Below, one piece after another: positions 44,627-54,043 of a stretch of DNA of 62,897 bases; positions within the stretch are counted from its first letter, which is position 1, and each line of letters begins with the position of its first letter. A program made the position numbers and the translations under genes. The DNA is from Deltaproteobacteria bacterium (GTDB lineage Bacteria; Myxococcota_A; Polyangia; Polyangiales; Polyangiaceae). Location: contig QJWJ01000113.1 in assembly GCA_003235365.1 (NCBI GenBank), positions 1 through 62,897 of the forward strand. The letters are read 5' to 3'. The notes under the pieces are model-generated. The model was not told the DNA's origin and made no database searches. It was given only the letters and a program-made list of their open reading frames with translations.

Positions 44627-44741
44627 AATCGACGGATCGCGGCGCCAGGTCAGTACGATCTCTTGCACTCCCGCTCGACGCAGCCTGCGCCTTGTTGTCG
44701 CTCCCCACAACCGCCGGTCAGCGTCGGGTACGCTACCCGCC

Positions 44742-45446
44742 ATGGCCTGGTACGACTGGTTTTCGAGCATCTACGACACGAGCCTGGAGCAACTGTATCG
44801 AAGCGCGCGTCTCTCCGCCGCCGAACACCTGCAACTCGAGACGGCAACGCGAGTGCTCGACGTGCCCGCCGGCACCGGTCAAAGCTTGGACGTTCTGGTT
44901 CCTCGCCTGCCATCCAATGCCGAACTCGTCGCCATCGACGCCAGCACGGGCATGCTGACCCGAGCCAAACAGCGCGCGGAACGAAATGGTTACGCAAATC
45001 GAGTGCAGTTTCTGGTCGAGGACGCGGGCAATCTCTCAGACATCGGGACATTCGATCGACTGCACGTGTTTCTCGGTCTGACCGCGATGACTGAATACCC
45101 GTCCGTGTTCGAGCGGTTGTGGGGGTTGCTACGCCCCGGCGCAATTGCCGTGGTAGTCGACGTTCACAATGCGCGCCCTGGTCTTCAAGGGCATCTCGTC
45201 AACTGGATCGCTCGTGCTGACGTCCGCCGACCCGTGTGGGAGCCGTTGCAGCGGTGCAGCGAGCAGTACGAACGCGTCGAACTCCCGAAAGACGCCCGCT
45301 ACGGCGGCGCGCTGTGGCTTGCGCGGGGGCGAAAGCCACTGACGCCTCGGGTCGACGCGATGCCGCTGCGTCCCGAGATCGGGCCTCAGGGAGCAGGGGG
45401 TGGCACCAAGATCAGTGACCCCGCCGTGCCCACCCGGCACTCGTAG
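44742..45446 (+). CDS. SAM-dependent methyltransferase
   Basis: The 234-residue protein starts MAWYDWFSSIYDTSLEQLYR. Class I methyltransferase motifs are visible: motif I ATRVLDVPAGTGQSLDVLV, the acidic end of strand 2 AELVAIDASTGMLTRAKQ, motif II region FLVEDAGNLSDIGTFDRL, and motif III LLRPGAIAVVVDVH. The fold resembles the UbiE/phospholipid methyltransferase group. The small-molecule substrate is not determined. It starts 115 bp after the response regulator gene, on the same strand. Its last 61 bp overlap the 3' end of the opposite-strand Cys-rich lipoprotein gene, which is unusual in this gene-dense region. Confidence 0.88.
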   Translation: MAWYDWFSSIYDTSLEQLYRSARLSAAEHLQLETATRVLDVPAGTGQSLDVLVPRLPSNAELVAIDASTGMLTRAKQRAERNGYANRVQFLVEDAGNLSDIGTFDRLHVFLGLTAMTEYPSVFERLWGLLRPGAIAVVVDVHNARPGLQGHLVNWIARADVRRPVWEPLQRCSEQYERVELPKDARYGGALWLARGRKPLTPRVDAMPLRPEIGPQGAGGGTKISDPAVPTRHS

Positions 45447-46753
45447 CCGCCGAGATTCTGGTTCAGTAGACACTCGCAGCCGAACGCATCGCCCTGGCAT
45501 GCCGTGGGGATGTCCCGACAGGTGTACGTGGTGATGCCTGGCCCGCCTGTGAGCGCTTCACAGTAGGCACCGGCAACCGACGCGCACATTTCTTCCCCGC
45601 ACGAGAACGATTGTGTTGCGGTATCGCAGCTCGCGTCATCCTCACACCCAAGCATGCCGAAGTTGGCAAACAGCCCACAGTTGCATCCCGGTTGAATGGC
45701 GGCGCAATTGGGTGGAGCGCCGCACTGGTAATCACCACAACTCTGGTAGTCCCAAGTTCCGCCAGTTTGTTCACAAGCCAGACGCGCCTGCTCCTCGGGG
45801 GTGGTCGTCTCGGCGCGCTCGCAGCCGGTCGCGCCGCAGACCAACCCGGCGTTGCAGTAGTTGACGGTATCTCGAGGCGCCGGGTCACAGCACGGCTCGC
45901 CGGGTTCATCACAACGTTCCGGATGGCAGCTGTCGAATTCACAGTCGGCTTCGCACGTGCCGAACGAGTCGGGACCGAGTGTCCCGCATGCTGCCAGTGA
46001 GCCACCCATGCAATACTCGTCGGCTGCGCAGTCTTCGTCGCCAAAGCACTGACCGTCAGACGGCGGGCTGACACAGCGCCCAACCACGAGGACGTCGCCA
46101 GAACACTCCGCATCGTAGCAATGCTCCGTGGATCCGCAGTCGGAATCGCGATAGCAGCAACCACCTGGAGCTTCGGCAGTGACGTCGCTGCACGAGTCGG
46201 CAACACCGGCGTCCGTCGTTTCGCTCCCCGAATCGACGCTTTGAGGCTCGGTGCCTGCCCCAGCATCTCCCACGGTCGGCCCCGTCGAGGTGGCCGCATC
46301 CGGAGTCGGGTCTTTCTCGTTCGGCGTCGCGGCATCATCCGACAGCGACGGTTTCGTGCTCGTCGGCGTCCCCCCCTGGGTAGACGCGTCGCCAGACGAC
46401 GCCCCCTGCGGAGTCGGCTCGACGGTGTCCGATGGTGTCGCATTCGACCCTCGAGACTCGTCGCTCAAGCACAGCCCCGCGCCGGAACTCGGGGGAGCGC
46501 TGCATTGCGCGCTCAGCTCATCGCCCCCGGGTAAGCCGCAGAACGAGTCGTTCATGTCGCAGTCGGAGTCGTTGCTACAGGTGATCGTACACACGCCACA
46601 CTGGCAGGAGAACTCGCCGCACTCGCCGTCCGATTGGCAAGACTTGAGCCAGTTCGTTTCCGTGCCTGTCACGGACTCCACCGAATTGGAGCTCTGACAA
46701 CCAAACAGAAGACAACACAGTAAGGGAATACGGAAGAATGTTCGAAGGCTCAT
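45386..46753 (-). CDS. Cys-rich lipoprotein
   Basis: The 455-residue protein starts MSLRTFFRIPLLCCLLFGC with a lipobox (Cys 19). A short module with CQSDGECGEFSCQCGVC and CSNDSDCDMNDSFC follows, then a Pro/Ser/Thr/Asp linker (~100-190). Next is a long Cys-rich part (for example CCYRDSDCGSTEHCYDAECS, CFGDEDCAADEYCMGG, CDEPGEPCCD), and C-terminal repeats of CGAPPNCAAIQPGCNCG type. These resemble the disulfide-rich DUF-type and EGF-like modules of myxobacterial surface proteins. Its start overlaps the stop of the upstream regulator gene (ATGA). Its end overlaps the convergent methyltransferase gene by 61 bp. Function unknown. Confidence 0.82.
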   Translation of the reverse strand: MSLRTFFRIPLLCCLLFGCQSSNSVESVTGTETNWLKSCQSDGECGEFSCQCGVCTITCSNDSDCDMNDSFCGLPGGDELSAQCSAPPSSGAGLCLSDESRGSNATPSDTVEPTPQGASSGDASTQGGTPTSTKPSLSDDAATPNEKDPTPDAATSTGPTVGDAGAGTEPQSVDSGSETTDAGVADSCSDVTAEAPGGCCYRDSDCGSTEHCYDAECSGDVLVVGRCVSPPSDGQCFGDEDCAADEYCMGGSLAACGTLGPDSFGTCEADCEFDSCHPERCDEPGEPCCDPAPRDTVNYCNAGLVCGATGCERAETTTPEEQARLACEQTGGTWDYQSCGDYQCGAPPNCAAIQPGCNCGLFANFGMLGCEDDASCDTATQSFSCGEEMCASVAGAYCEALTGGPGITTYTCRDIPTACQGDAFGCECLLNQNLGGYECRVGTAGSLILVPPPAP

Positions 46754-47751
46754 GGATCACTCTGGGGGTTTTCGGTGTTGTCAGTCACGTTTTGACCGAC
46801 GTAGGTTACGACTCGTATGACGCCTGAAGCAGGACGTTCGAGGGTCCGATTCATCTCGTCGACGCGTTCGCGCACCGCACGTGCCGCGTCCCGAAGGTGT
46901 TGCAGCAACCCCAGCACCTCGTCGTGCATGGGGTGGCTCGCCCAAACCTCGACGCTGTAGGTGCTGCCCCCGACGTGCTCGCCGTGCACGGAGCGAGTGG
47001 CACCCTGGGACAATTTGGCGCCGATCGCCGTGACGACGGCCTGGTAGTGGTCGAAGACGCTGGCCTCCCAACCCGCCGAATCGCCAATCGGCAGCACGCA
47101 TTCATCCGACTCGTACACTGGCTCGACCTCGAACTTCTGAGCCACTCGGCCGTCAGCCAGCAAACGCTGCAGAGCTACGTCGATCTCGCGTGCGTCGAGC
47201 TGCGACAACTCGAGCAAGCGTGAGCGCGGCAGTGGCGAATGGCGAGCGATCAGGATCCAGACCAAATGCTCACAGCTATCTGCGCGGTCCGTACCCGGAC
47301 CCAACGTCACTTCCGAGGCGCTGGCCGCGCGATACGCGATGCTGTCCGCCCTGCCCTTGGAGAACACCAACCCGGCCTCGACGAGATCGTTCAGCACGCT
47401 CTTGACGGTCGCGGCCTCGTCACGACAGAAGCGCATCAGGACTTCACTCCGCGTCACCGCGCCCTGTTCCTGGATGAAATCCAACACTGCGTTCCACAGT
47501 GGGCGACCGCGATCCGTCGCGCTCTCGGACAGACGGCGAACCTTGTTGTGGTACGTCCGCAGCGACAAGCCAAACAGATCAGCAATCAGTTTGTTGTTCA
47601 GGCCTTGGCGCTTGAGCTCACTGGCTAGCTCCAAGAACACCTGATTTGCCGTGTGACCGAGCGCCGCTCGCGCCCCTCCCGCAGTCGCCAGTTGGGCAAC
47701 CAGCACCGTGGTCTGGCGAACAATCGCATCGATCAGCAGGTGAACGTTCAT
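46750..47751 (-). CDS. Winged-helix DNA-binding regulator
   Basis: The 333-residue protein is read from the ATG at 47751; alternative starts upstream exist. Residues ~25-85 hold a helix-turn-helix, NNKLIADLFGLSLRTYHNKVRRLSE. A second winged-helix-like segment follows (LWNAVLDFIQEQGAVTRSEVLMRFCRDEA, split), and a third near VWILIARHSPLPRSRLLELS. The C-terminus (VEVWASHPMHDEVLGLLQHL) may be a ligand or dimer part. No signal peptide is present. Its stop overlaps the start of the Cys-rich lipoprotein gene, so the regulator and lipoprotein are co-translated. It probably controls that pair or a wider surface-protein regulon. Confidence 0.72.
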   Translation of the reverse strand: MNVHLLIDAIVRQTTVLVAQLATAGGARAALGHTANQVFLELASELKRQGLNNKLIADLFGLSLRTYHNKVRRLSESATDRGRPLWNAVLDFIQEQGAVTRSEVLMRFCRDEAATVKSVLNDLVEAGLVFSKGRADSIAYRAASASEVTLGPGTDRADSCEHLVWILIARHSPLPRSRLLELSQLDAREIDVALQRLLADGRVAQKFEVEPVYESDECVLPIGDSAGWEASVFDHYQAVVTAIGAKLSQGATRSVHGEHVGGSTYSVEVWASHPMHDEVLGLLQHLRDAARAVRERVDEMNRTLERPASGVIRVVTYVGQNVTDNTENPQSDP

Positions 47752-47954
47752 CTCCCGGTGAGCGTACGCGCCCGCCACGCCCTGGGTAGGGTAAAGATTT
47801 TCATCGCAGCGCCCGAGACGCAAAACGATGCAGCACGCTGGCGCGACGCTGAGCCAAACGGAAAGGCATTGCCAGAGCCAAGCGATACCGTATCAGGTCG
47901 GCACGGGTCCCGCGCCGTCAACTCGACGGACCACGCCCGCCATACTCACACCGC

Positions 47955-48350
47955 TCAGCGAGGCACCGAGCTCGGGTTCGGCTCGGGGAAGCGGCGATGC
48001 CCGACCGCCGTGAGCACGGTCATCAAGACGACGAAGATCAGACACCCCGCGATGTTGTTCAGCGATTCACGAGTTCCAGTCAACAGATCCACGAAGCGAC
48101 TGGCGGACTCCGACACGTAGACGACGTAGCGGAACACGTTGAGCATCCCGACGACAAAGCCGAAACACCCAGACGCAAACACGGCCAGGAGAATCCAACG
48201 AATGAACTCCAAGAGTTGATGTTCACCCCTCCACGCAAAACGAACGGCCGCACTGACCCCGACCACCCCGAACGCGACGACGATGTATATCGCCCAGCCA
48301 GCTTCCTGCATGTGTACCCAAGCCGAATCGGGTTGAAATCCATGTTCCAT
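47955..48350 (-). CDS. Small inner-membrane protein
   Basis: The 131-residue protein has GGAGAG and CAGGA upstream of the ATG. Three transmembrane helices are visible: AIYIVVAFGVVGVSAAV, FIRWILLAVFASGCFGFVVGML, and AGCLIFVVLMTVLTAV. The arrangement resembles a shortened MotA/TolQ/ExbB-like proton-channel protein, but the conserved motifs are absent. It sits between the regulator and the third ECF sigma gene on the opposite strand from the latter. No family assigned. Confidence 0.72.
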   Translation of the reverse strand: MEHGFQPDSAWVHMQEAGWAIYIVVAFGVVGVSAAVRFAWRGEHQLLEFIRWILLAVFASGCFGFVVGMLNVFRYVVYVSESASRFVDLLTGTRESLNNIAGCLIFVVLMTVLTAVGHRRFPEPNPSSVPR

Positions 48351-48511
48351 CGTCCTGCTCTCCTTCGCTTGCCGCTTGTTTGCGCATCACCACTCGATCC
48401 GTTGCGGGATCAGTTCGTCAACGCGAGACACGTCCACGGCGTGACAGGCGAACCGCCGATTTCCTCGGCGGTGCCGCGCGACTCGACCGACTCAAGGAAT
48501 CGTCCCGAGCG

Positions 48512-49117
48512 GTGTCACACCCGACGGTGAAAGACGTTGAACGTTCTGCGCGCAATCGAAGGCTATTGCTCGCGCTGAAATCAGAAGACACCGCTGGCGC
48601 CGAGGCGGCGTTTCGCGCCGTGTACGAGGCGGAAAAGGGCTTCGTCTACGGGTACCTACTCCGACTCTGTGGCGATCCGCACGCGACCGCAGATCTGTTC
48701 CAAAACGTGTGGCTCAAGCTGGCCCGACATGCGCGGCAGCTGCGCGACGATTCCGAGCTTCGCGCCTGGTTGTGCACGGTGGCGCGACGCGAGTTCGTCA
48801 GCTACCGCCGCGCCCAGGTCGTCGATCTCAGTCGGTTGTTGACCCTGGGACTCCACACCCCGAGCCCCGAGGTCCACGGCGATTGGAGCCGGATGGAACT
48901 GGATCGGGCGCTGCAACAGCTCTCGGATGCTGACAGAGAGCTACTGCTGACAATCGCCGCCGAGCTCGAAGCTCACGAGGCAGCTGCCGCCCTGGGCGTC
49001 TCCGATGCCACACTCAGGCAACGCCTGGCGCGGGCTCGCAGGCGCCTTCGTGAACGACTCGACGACTGCGCCACGACCCGATCAACGCCGGCAAGGGCGG
49101 AACGCGAGGGGCGATGA
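48512..49117 (+). CDS. ECF RNA polymerase sigma factor
   Basis: The protein has 201 residues from the GTG at 48512. The frame is open further upstream but has Arg-rich, implausible composition there, and a GTG at 48527 is also possible. Region 2 shows AAFRAVYEAEKGFVYGYLLR with TADLFQNVWLKLARHARQL, and region 4 shows LQQLSDADRELLLTIAAELE with AAAALGVSDATLRQRLARAR. Its stop overlaps the start of the next small membrane protein gene, giving the usual coupled sigma/regulator pair. It is the third ECF sigma factor in this window. Confidence 0.85.
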   Translation: MSHPTVKDVERSARNRRLLLALKSEDTAGAEAAFRAVYEAEKGFVYGYLLRLCGDPHATADLFQNVWLKLARHARQLRDDSELRAWLCTVARREFVSYRRAQVVDLSRLLTLGLHTPSPEVHGDWSRMELDRALQQLSDADRELLLTIAAELEAHEAAAALGVSDATLRQRLARARRRLRERLDDCATTRSTPARAEREGR

Positions 49118-49407
49118 ACGAGCACGACGACCTGTCCCCAGGGCTGCCCGACATCGCCCCGCCGAATTCGCTCGACGAATTGGTCCTGCAGCGGGCGGTG
49201 CGAGAGCTTCACACTTCAGGGAAGGCTGAAGGCGCGGCGCCAACGCGTGACGTCGCAATACCGCGGCCTGCTCATCAATTGCGGAACGGAGCGTTCGTTT
49301 CGGAAGCGGCGGTTTGGGCCGTCGAACGCTATGTTCTTGCGGTCGCGATCGGGCTGTGCGCGTTGACGGGTGTCGCTACCACGCTGCGAGTCTTACTGCG
49401 AATGTGA
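49114..49407 (+). CDS. Small single-TM protein, probable regulator of the ECF sigma factor
   Basis: The 97-residue protein starts MNEHDDLSPGLPDIAPPNSL, overlapping the sigma stop (ATGA). The N-terminal ~65 residues are cytoplasmic, and a transmembrane helix (VLAVAIGLCALTGVATTL) sits near the C-terminus. There is essentially no periplasmic domain. Topology and coupling suggest an anti-sigma role, but no ZAS zinc motif is present, so it may depend on another sensor. The convergent small membrane protein gene lies 11 bp away. Confidence 0.72.
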   Translation: MNEHDDLSPGLPDIAPPNSLDELVLQRAVRELHTSGKAEGAAPTRDVAIPRPAHQLRNGAFVSEAAVWAVERYVLAVAIGLCALTGVATTLRVLLRM

Positions 49408-49418
49408 ACGTCGCTCGG

Positions 49419-49724
49419 TCACTTCGTGCAGACGCGTCTACTGACCGCCCGCGTCCGGGCGAGAACCGCCTGCGAATCGCGAAGGTTCTTGGCGTAGTCG
49501 TACGCTGCCCGAAGCAGTGATGCGGGGCCCAGCACGACGCAGGGAAGCAGCGGCAGCGTGACCAACGGTGCAACGCAGTACAAGCCAATGAGCCCGATGC
49601 TGAGCACCCATGCGAGCACGATGACGACGACGCCGCATGCCGGGGTCCGTCCGCGAGGCGCGGCCGCGGCGTTCGAACGCTCCGGCGACGCCGGAAAGAC
49701 GATGGCGATATCAAGATTGTCCAT
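49419..49724 (-). CDS. Small two-helix membrane protein
   Basis: The 101-residue protein has GAGGA 7 nt before its ATG. An N-terminal polar part (MDNLDIAIVFPASPERSNAA) is followed by two hydrophobic helices, ACGVVVIVLAWVLSIGLIGLY and APLVTLPLLPCVVLGPASLL, then a basic tail. No family was recognised. It is convergent with the sigma-associated small protein and divergent from the kinase at 49962. With ribosome site and good topology I consider it real. Confidence 0.68.
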   Translation of the reverse strand: MDNLDIAIVFPASPERSNAAAAPRGRTPACGVVVIVLAWVLSIGLIGLYCVAPLVTLPLLPCVVLGPASLLRAAYDYAKNLRDSQAVLARTRAVSRRVCTK

Positions 49725-49869
49725 GGTTTTGTCCTCGGTAGTTGCCGCCCTCGGGGTGACGCTCGACGAGCGGCGACACCGCTTCAGAGCAACCGACGTG
49801 CCACAGAAAAACCCGGCCCCGTCGCCGTGCAGCGCGAGCCCCGCGCTCAGAGCGACTCGAAACCGGACG

Positions 49870-49895
49870 GGTTGGCGGACAACCGTCCGCCAACC
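49870..49895. promoter_or_regulatory. Inverted repeat upstream of the kinase operon, possible operator
   Basis: GGTTGGCGGAC (49870-49880) and GTCCGCCAACC (49885-49895) are perfect 11-bp arms with a 4-nt centre. It lies 66 bp before the kinase start chosen at 49962. The core GCGGAC/GTCCGC is shared with the palindrome at 57784. Confidence 0.5.
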
Positions 49896-49961
49896 TCGGA
49901 CACCCCACCCGATTTTGAGCGAAAGGAAAGCTGGCTGAGCGTGCTACGCTCGCGCCCTGCC

Positions 49962-51509
49962 ATGGCTCAGGCGACGACTTCCACCCCACAGATCGCCGGA
50001 TCGATGGCAGGGGAATATCGGATCGGTGCGCTTTTGGGAGAGGGTGGATTCGGCGCCGTCTACGCCGCGCAACACCCGGTGCTCAAGCGCTCCGCGGCAG
50101 TCAAGGTCCTACACAGAGCTGCAGGCGTGGACTCCGACGCGGTTCAGCGCTTCATCGCCGAAGCACGAGTGGTCAACCAAATCAGCAATCGCCACATCGT
50201 CGACATCTTCTCATTCGGTCAACTCGCCGACGGACGTCACTTCTACGTGATGGATCTCCTGGAGGGGGAGCCACTCGATCGTTGGTTGAAGCGCGAGGAA
50301 CGTTGTGACGTTGCCGACGCTCTGAGCCTGCTCAGACCGATCGCCGAAGCCCTGGAAACCGCACACGAGGCCGGAGTCGTTCACCGGGATCTGAAACCCC
50401 AGAACATCTTCCTGTGCTGGGAGAGCGGCGGGACTACCGTTCCCAAGCTGCTCGACTTCGGGATGGCAAAGCTGCTCGAGAACCCGTCTGTCCTGACCGA
50501 AAGTGGCACGCCGCTCGGCACCCCCCTGTACATGTCTCCGGAACAAGCTCGCGGCGAAACCGTCGACCCTCGCTCCGACATCTACTCGCTCGGTGTACTC
50601 GCCCACGAGCTGCTCACGGGGCGGCTCCCGTTCACGGCGACGAGTTCGGTCGCGGTGTTGGTCGCACACTTGACCCAGGAGCCCCAACGCCCTTCGCAAG
50701 TACATCCCGGCCTTCCGAGCGCTCTGGACGAGCCGCTGCTGAAGATGCTCGCGAAGGACGCCGCCAACCGCCCGAGGAGCGCCGTCGCGGCGATCGAGTG
50801 CCTCGTCGAGGCAGCCGAGGCAGCTGGCGTCACGGTGCCGGCGGGTTACCCTCACCTGCCGCCGCCCCCCACGACTCCCAAGCCCATCGATCCGTTCATG
50901 GTGCAGCCGACCGAGCCGCAACACTCGACTTCCCGGCCGCGGCGTCGTCGCTCACTGGCGTGGTGGGCGGGTGGCCTCCTGATCGCGACGGCTTTGGTGG
51001 CACTCGCGCTGTCCAGCCTCAGCCAGAGGCCAGCACCACCGGATGAGCAGCGAGGCCCGGTCGCGTCCGTCGCGACGATTGGCGCACTCTCACCCCCGGC
51101 CGGGGCGGTCTCGGTGGAAACCGCGCGTTCAGTGAATTCGTCCGCGAGTTCGCACGCACCAAGCGACAGCTCGCCAGCCATCAGTCCGCAAGCGCCGAAG
51201 CCCCAGCGCGTCCAAATCGAGATCCTCGACGCCCCTGCGGGCGCGCGCCTGTCGGTTGGGCAAGAGGAACTCGGGCGCGCTCCAGGCCCGATCGAAATCC
51301 CTTTCGGCACCGAGCCCGTATCCATCCGCATCGAAGCGACTGGTTACGCGGGACGTTCGGTCGATGTCGTACCGGACCGCCCGAGTTCGGTGCACGCCGC
51401 GCTCGACCGAATTGCTCACAAGAGGGAAGAACTCGTACCCAAAGCCAAGTCGAGCGGGTCCGCTGCCAGCGACTCGGTGTCGAGCGACCTGGAGAATCCA
51501 TTCAAATGA
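49962..51509 (+). CDS. Membrane-anchored Ser/Thr protein kinase with PEGA-like tail
   Basis: The protein has 515 residues from the ATG at 49962; a GTG 135 bp upstream is possible. The Hanks-type kinase domain (~20-290) has GEGGFG, AAVK (K48), HRDLKPQN (D143), DFG (165-167) and GTPLYMSPEQ. A transmembrane helix (WWAGGLLIATALVALALS, ~335-352) follows a Pro-rich stretch. The extracytoplasmic tail ends in a PEGA-like module (IEILDAPAGARLSVGQEELG). It is the first gene of a three-gene operon with stop/start overlaps to the FG-GAP lipoprotein and then the PEGA/TPR protein. The kinase is likely active and signals between envelope and cytoplasm. Confidence 0.88.
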   Translation: MAQATTSTPQIAGSMAGEYRIGALLGEGGFGAVYAAQHPVLKRSAAVKVLHRAAGVDSDAVQRFIAEARVVNQISNRHIVDIFSFGQLADGRHFYVMDLLEGEPLDRWLKREERCDVADALSLLRPIAEALETAHEAGVVHRDLKPQNIFLCWESGGTTVPKLLDFGMAKLLENPSVLTESGTPLGTPLYMSPEQARGETVDPRSDIYSLGVLAHELLTGRLPFTATSSVAVLVAHLTQEPQRPSQVHPGLPSALDEPLLKMLAKDAANRPRSAVAAIECLVEAAEAAGVTVPAGYPHLPPPPTTPKPIDPFMVQPTEPQHSTSRPRRRRSLAWWAGGLLIATALVALALSSLSQRPAPPDEQRGPVASVATIGALSPPAGAVSVETARSVNSSASSHAPSDSSPAISPQAPKPQRVQIEILDAPAGARLSVGQEELGRAPGPIEIPFGTEPVSIRIEATGYAGRSVDVVPDRPSSVHAALDRIAHKREELVPKAKSSGSAASDSVSSDLENPFK

Positions 51510-54043
51510 GGCGAGTTGCCGCGAGCTCGCTCGTGCTGACGGTTTTCGTCGCCTGTGCACGATTGCCGAGCATCGAAGCAGGAATCTGCGGCAACGGGGT
51601 CATCGAAGACGGCGAGGACTGCGACACGTTCGCTCCCAACGACGATTCGCGCTGTCGCGAGCCGGGTGCGGTGGGTGAATGCATGCTCGACTGCCGTGAT
51701 CTGCGCGATGGGACACGCGCCGAGTGCCCTGACGGCTGGGGCTGCGACCCCGAAGGTATCTGTCGAGCGCCCACAGGAGACTTCGATCCGCCACGTCGGA
51801 CCCCGCGCTTGGCGGCGTGGTCGTTGTTATCCGGTGACTTCGACGGCGACGGCAGGGTGGACGTCGTCGCTCGCGATCTGCCCGACCTCGTCGGTCGAGC
51901 CCACACTCGGATCGTGTATTTCGACGAGCGCGCGCAGGTAGAGAGCACCAGTGAATTCGGCAAGCTCGTGCTGGCGCCGACCGTCGCCGACGTGTCCAAC
52001 GATCGGCGCAGCGACTTGTTGTTCAGCGACGCTCGTCTCGGAGCGCTGCTGGGTCGGGAGGACCGGCAACTGGTGCCAGAAACCTTCAGCTCGTTCCAAT
52101 TGCCGAGGCCGCGAGTTCTGCCCGTGTACCCCGAGTCCATTCGAGGCCTCACGGGGTTCTTGGTGTTGACCTCTCGAGACGGACGCACGGAATGGCTGGT
52201 GCCCGAACCCAACGGCTTGAGGCGAGTTGCGCATAGCGACGGCGAAGAACCGTTGCTGGGCAGCGCGTCAATTGGCAATCTGTTCGAAGACGAAAGCAAC
52301 TCCCCGTGCGCTGAAGTTGCGTTTGCGGAGCCCGACGGACGGCAATTGTGGATCGCCGACCCGTGTCGCGTGGACCCCGACTCGGGATATGTCTCGTGGC
52401 GGGACGAACTGGAACTGCACAGCGTCGAACTCGAGCCGGCTGCCACAATCGACACAGCACCTCTGGTCGTCGACCTGAACCTCGACGGGCACTTGGACGT
52501 CGCGTTCAGCGCTTCCGAAACGATGTATGCCGCGTACGGCGATGGTGGGTCACTGACGGTCGCCGAGCCGTACTTGTTGCACTGGGTGGGTCCCGACGGC
52601 GAAGCGTACGATCCCATCCCGATGCCCCTGGCCGCCGCCGATGTCACGGGAGACGGCGCTGTCGACTTCGTGCTCAGCGATCAGTTGCTCATCTCCGACG
52701 TGGTACCGGGGCAGGCGCTGCCCACGTACAGCTCGCAGTTCGGGAACTACGGCGCCCCCTGGACGACTGCCGCGATAGCCGACTTCAACCAAAACGGCGA
52801 GTTGGACATCGTCGCCGCCTCCGACGGATCACTCGGAATCAAGTTCTTCAACGGCTTTGGCACGAAGCACCTCACCGAGTCGGAGCTCGTCACCGACGGC
52901 CCAGTGCAACAACTGACGGTCGGCGACTTCGATGGCGACTCGATCGTCGACTTGGCCTGGATCGAGGCAGGCGTGAATGACGACGATCAGGATCGGCTGC
53001 TCGTTGCCTACGGCGAGGTGAGCAGGGTGCCCACGGCGGGTTCCGAAGTGGCGCGAGTGAACGACGTGGGGCAGCTGGCGGCTTTTGCCGAGTCGGGCTC
53101 CGCAGGCATCGCGGTTGCGTCCGAGACTGACGCCACGGGCCAAAGCTCCGGATCGCTGACGCTCCTCGACGCCGACAGCGATCGTCAGCCCTTCGCGCCA
53201 CTGCAATTGACGACGTTCGCCGAAGACGGCGGGGTTCGAACCTACCTGGTGCTCGGGCTCACCGCCGGAAAGCTCTTCGACCCGGATCACCAAGACGTCG
53301 TGGCGCTTTCAGCAATCGAAACTCCAGATGCGCCGCTGACTCCGTGGCTGCTCCGTGATTTCTCTCGAGCAGCGCTACCCCAACGGGTCGACATGACGCT
53401 TCCAGAGGTCGTCGATCCGCGCCTCTCTCCTAGCACGACCGCGATCGGCTTTTCACTCCACCTCGCAACGGCCAGCGCGGACCTCGACGGCGACGGGCTC
53501 GATGAGGTCGTGTTCGCCTCTGCCGCATCGCGCGGGGATGGGTGCGCCGTCCTGGTCGTGAGTGGAGGCAGCGACGATACGCCGCTAGTTCTGCGCGATA
53601 GCGTCATCATCGACGAGCCCTGCCGACGACCGCAGGTGAGCATCGCTGACATCGATGACGATGGCGCGCTCGACATCGCGCTGCTTGGCGCCGATGGAGA
53701 AGACATCCACAGCATGTTCTGCTTTTGGAACGACGGGAAGGGCGGGTTTGCCGAGTCCGCAAGGACTCGAGTAACCCCAAACGACCAGTCGCCGCTCGCC
53801 TTCACGGCATTGCCGCGCACGGCGACGCGCCGGTCCGGCTTCGCGTACGTCACCGACGACGGCGCACATTTCGTCGGCGAACTGGGCTCGCGCAAGTTCT
53901 CGTTGCCGCAGCGCCTCTTGAAACAAGGGAACACGACGGGCATCACATCCGCAGACGTCGACGGCGATGGCGTGCTGGACTTGGCGGTCGCCGCTTCCGG
54001 CGAGCTCATCATCTTGCGTTCTCGGCTCAAGGGAGAACCATGA
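51506..54043 (+). CDS. FG-GAP (VCBS-type) repeat lipoprotein
   Basis: The 845-residue protein overlaps the kinase stop (ATGA). Its signal (MRRVAASSLVLTVFVAC) gives a lipoprotein with C17. A DUF4215-like Cys module (CGNGVIEDGEDCDTF and CREPGAVGECMLDC) is followed by at least six FG-GAP/VCBS repeats, with cores such as SGDFDGDGRVDVV, VGDFDGDSIVDLAW, ATASADLDGDGLDEVVFAS and SADVDGDGVLDLAVA. These are calcium-binding propeller blades. It probably acts as the surface ligand-binding or sensing partner of the kinase and PEGA/TPR proteins encoded in the same operon. Confidence 0.88.
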   Translation: MRRVAASSLVLTVFVACARLPSIEAGICGNGVIEDGEDCDTFAPNDDSRCREPGAVGECMLDCRDLRDGTRAECPDGWGCDPEGICRAPTGDFDPPRRTPRLAAWSLLSGDFDGDGRVDVVARDLPDLVGRAHTRIVYFDERAQVESTSEFGKLVLAPTVADVSNDRRSDLLFSDARLGALLGREDRQLVPETFSSFQLPRPRVLPVYPESIRGLTGFLVLTSRDGRTEWLVPEPNGLRRVAHSDGEEPLLGSASIGNLFEDESNSPCAEVAFAEPDGRQLWIADPCRVDPDSGYVSWRDELELHSVELEPAATIDTAPLVVDLNLDGHLDVAFSASETMYAAYGDGGSLTVAEPYLLHWVGPDGEAYDPIPMPLAAADVTGDGAVDFVLSDQLLISDVVPGQALPTYSSQFGNYGAPWTTAAIADFNQNGELDIVAASDGSLGIKFFNGFGTKHLTESELVTDGPVQQLTVGDFDGDSIVDLAWIEAGVNDDDQDRLLVAYGEVSRVPTAGSEVARVNDVGQLAAFAESGSAGIAVASETDATGQSSGSLTLLDADSDRQPFAPLQLTTFAEDGGVRTYLVLGLTAGKLFDPDHQDVVALSAIETPDAPLTPWLLRDFSRAALPQRVDMTLPEVVDPRLSPSTTAIGFSLHLATASADLDGDGLDEVVFASAASRGDGCAVLVVSGGSDDTPLVLRDSVIIDEPCRRPQVSIADIDDDGALDIALLGADGEDIHSMFCFWNDGKGGFAESARTRVTPNDQSPLAFTALPRTATRRSGFAYVTDDGAHFVGELGSRKFSLPQRLLKQGNTTGITSADVDGDGVLDLAVAASGELIILRSRLKGEP

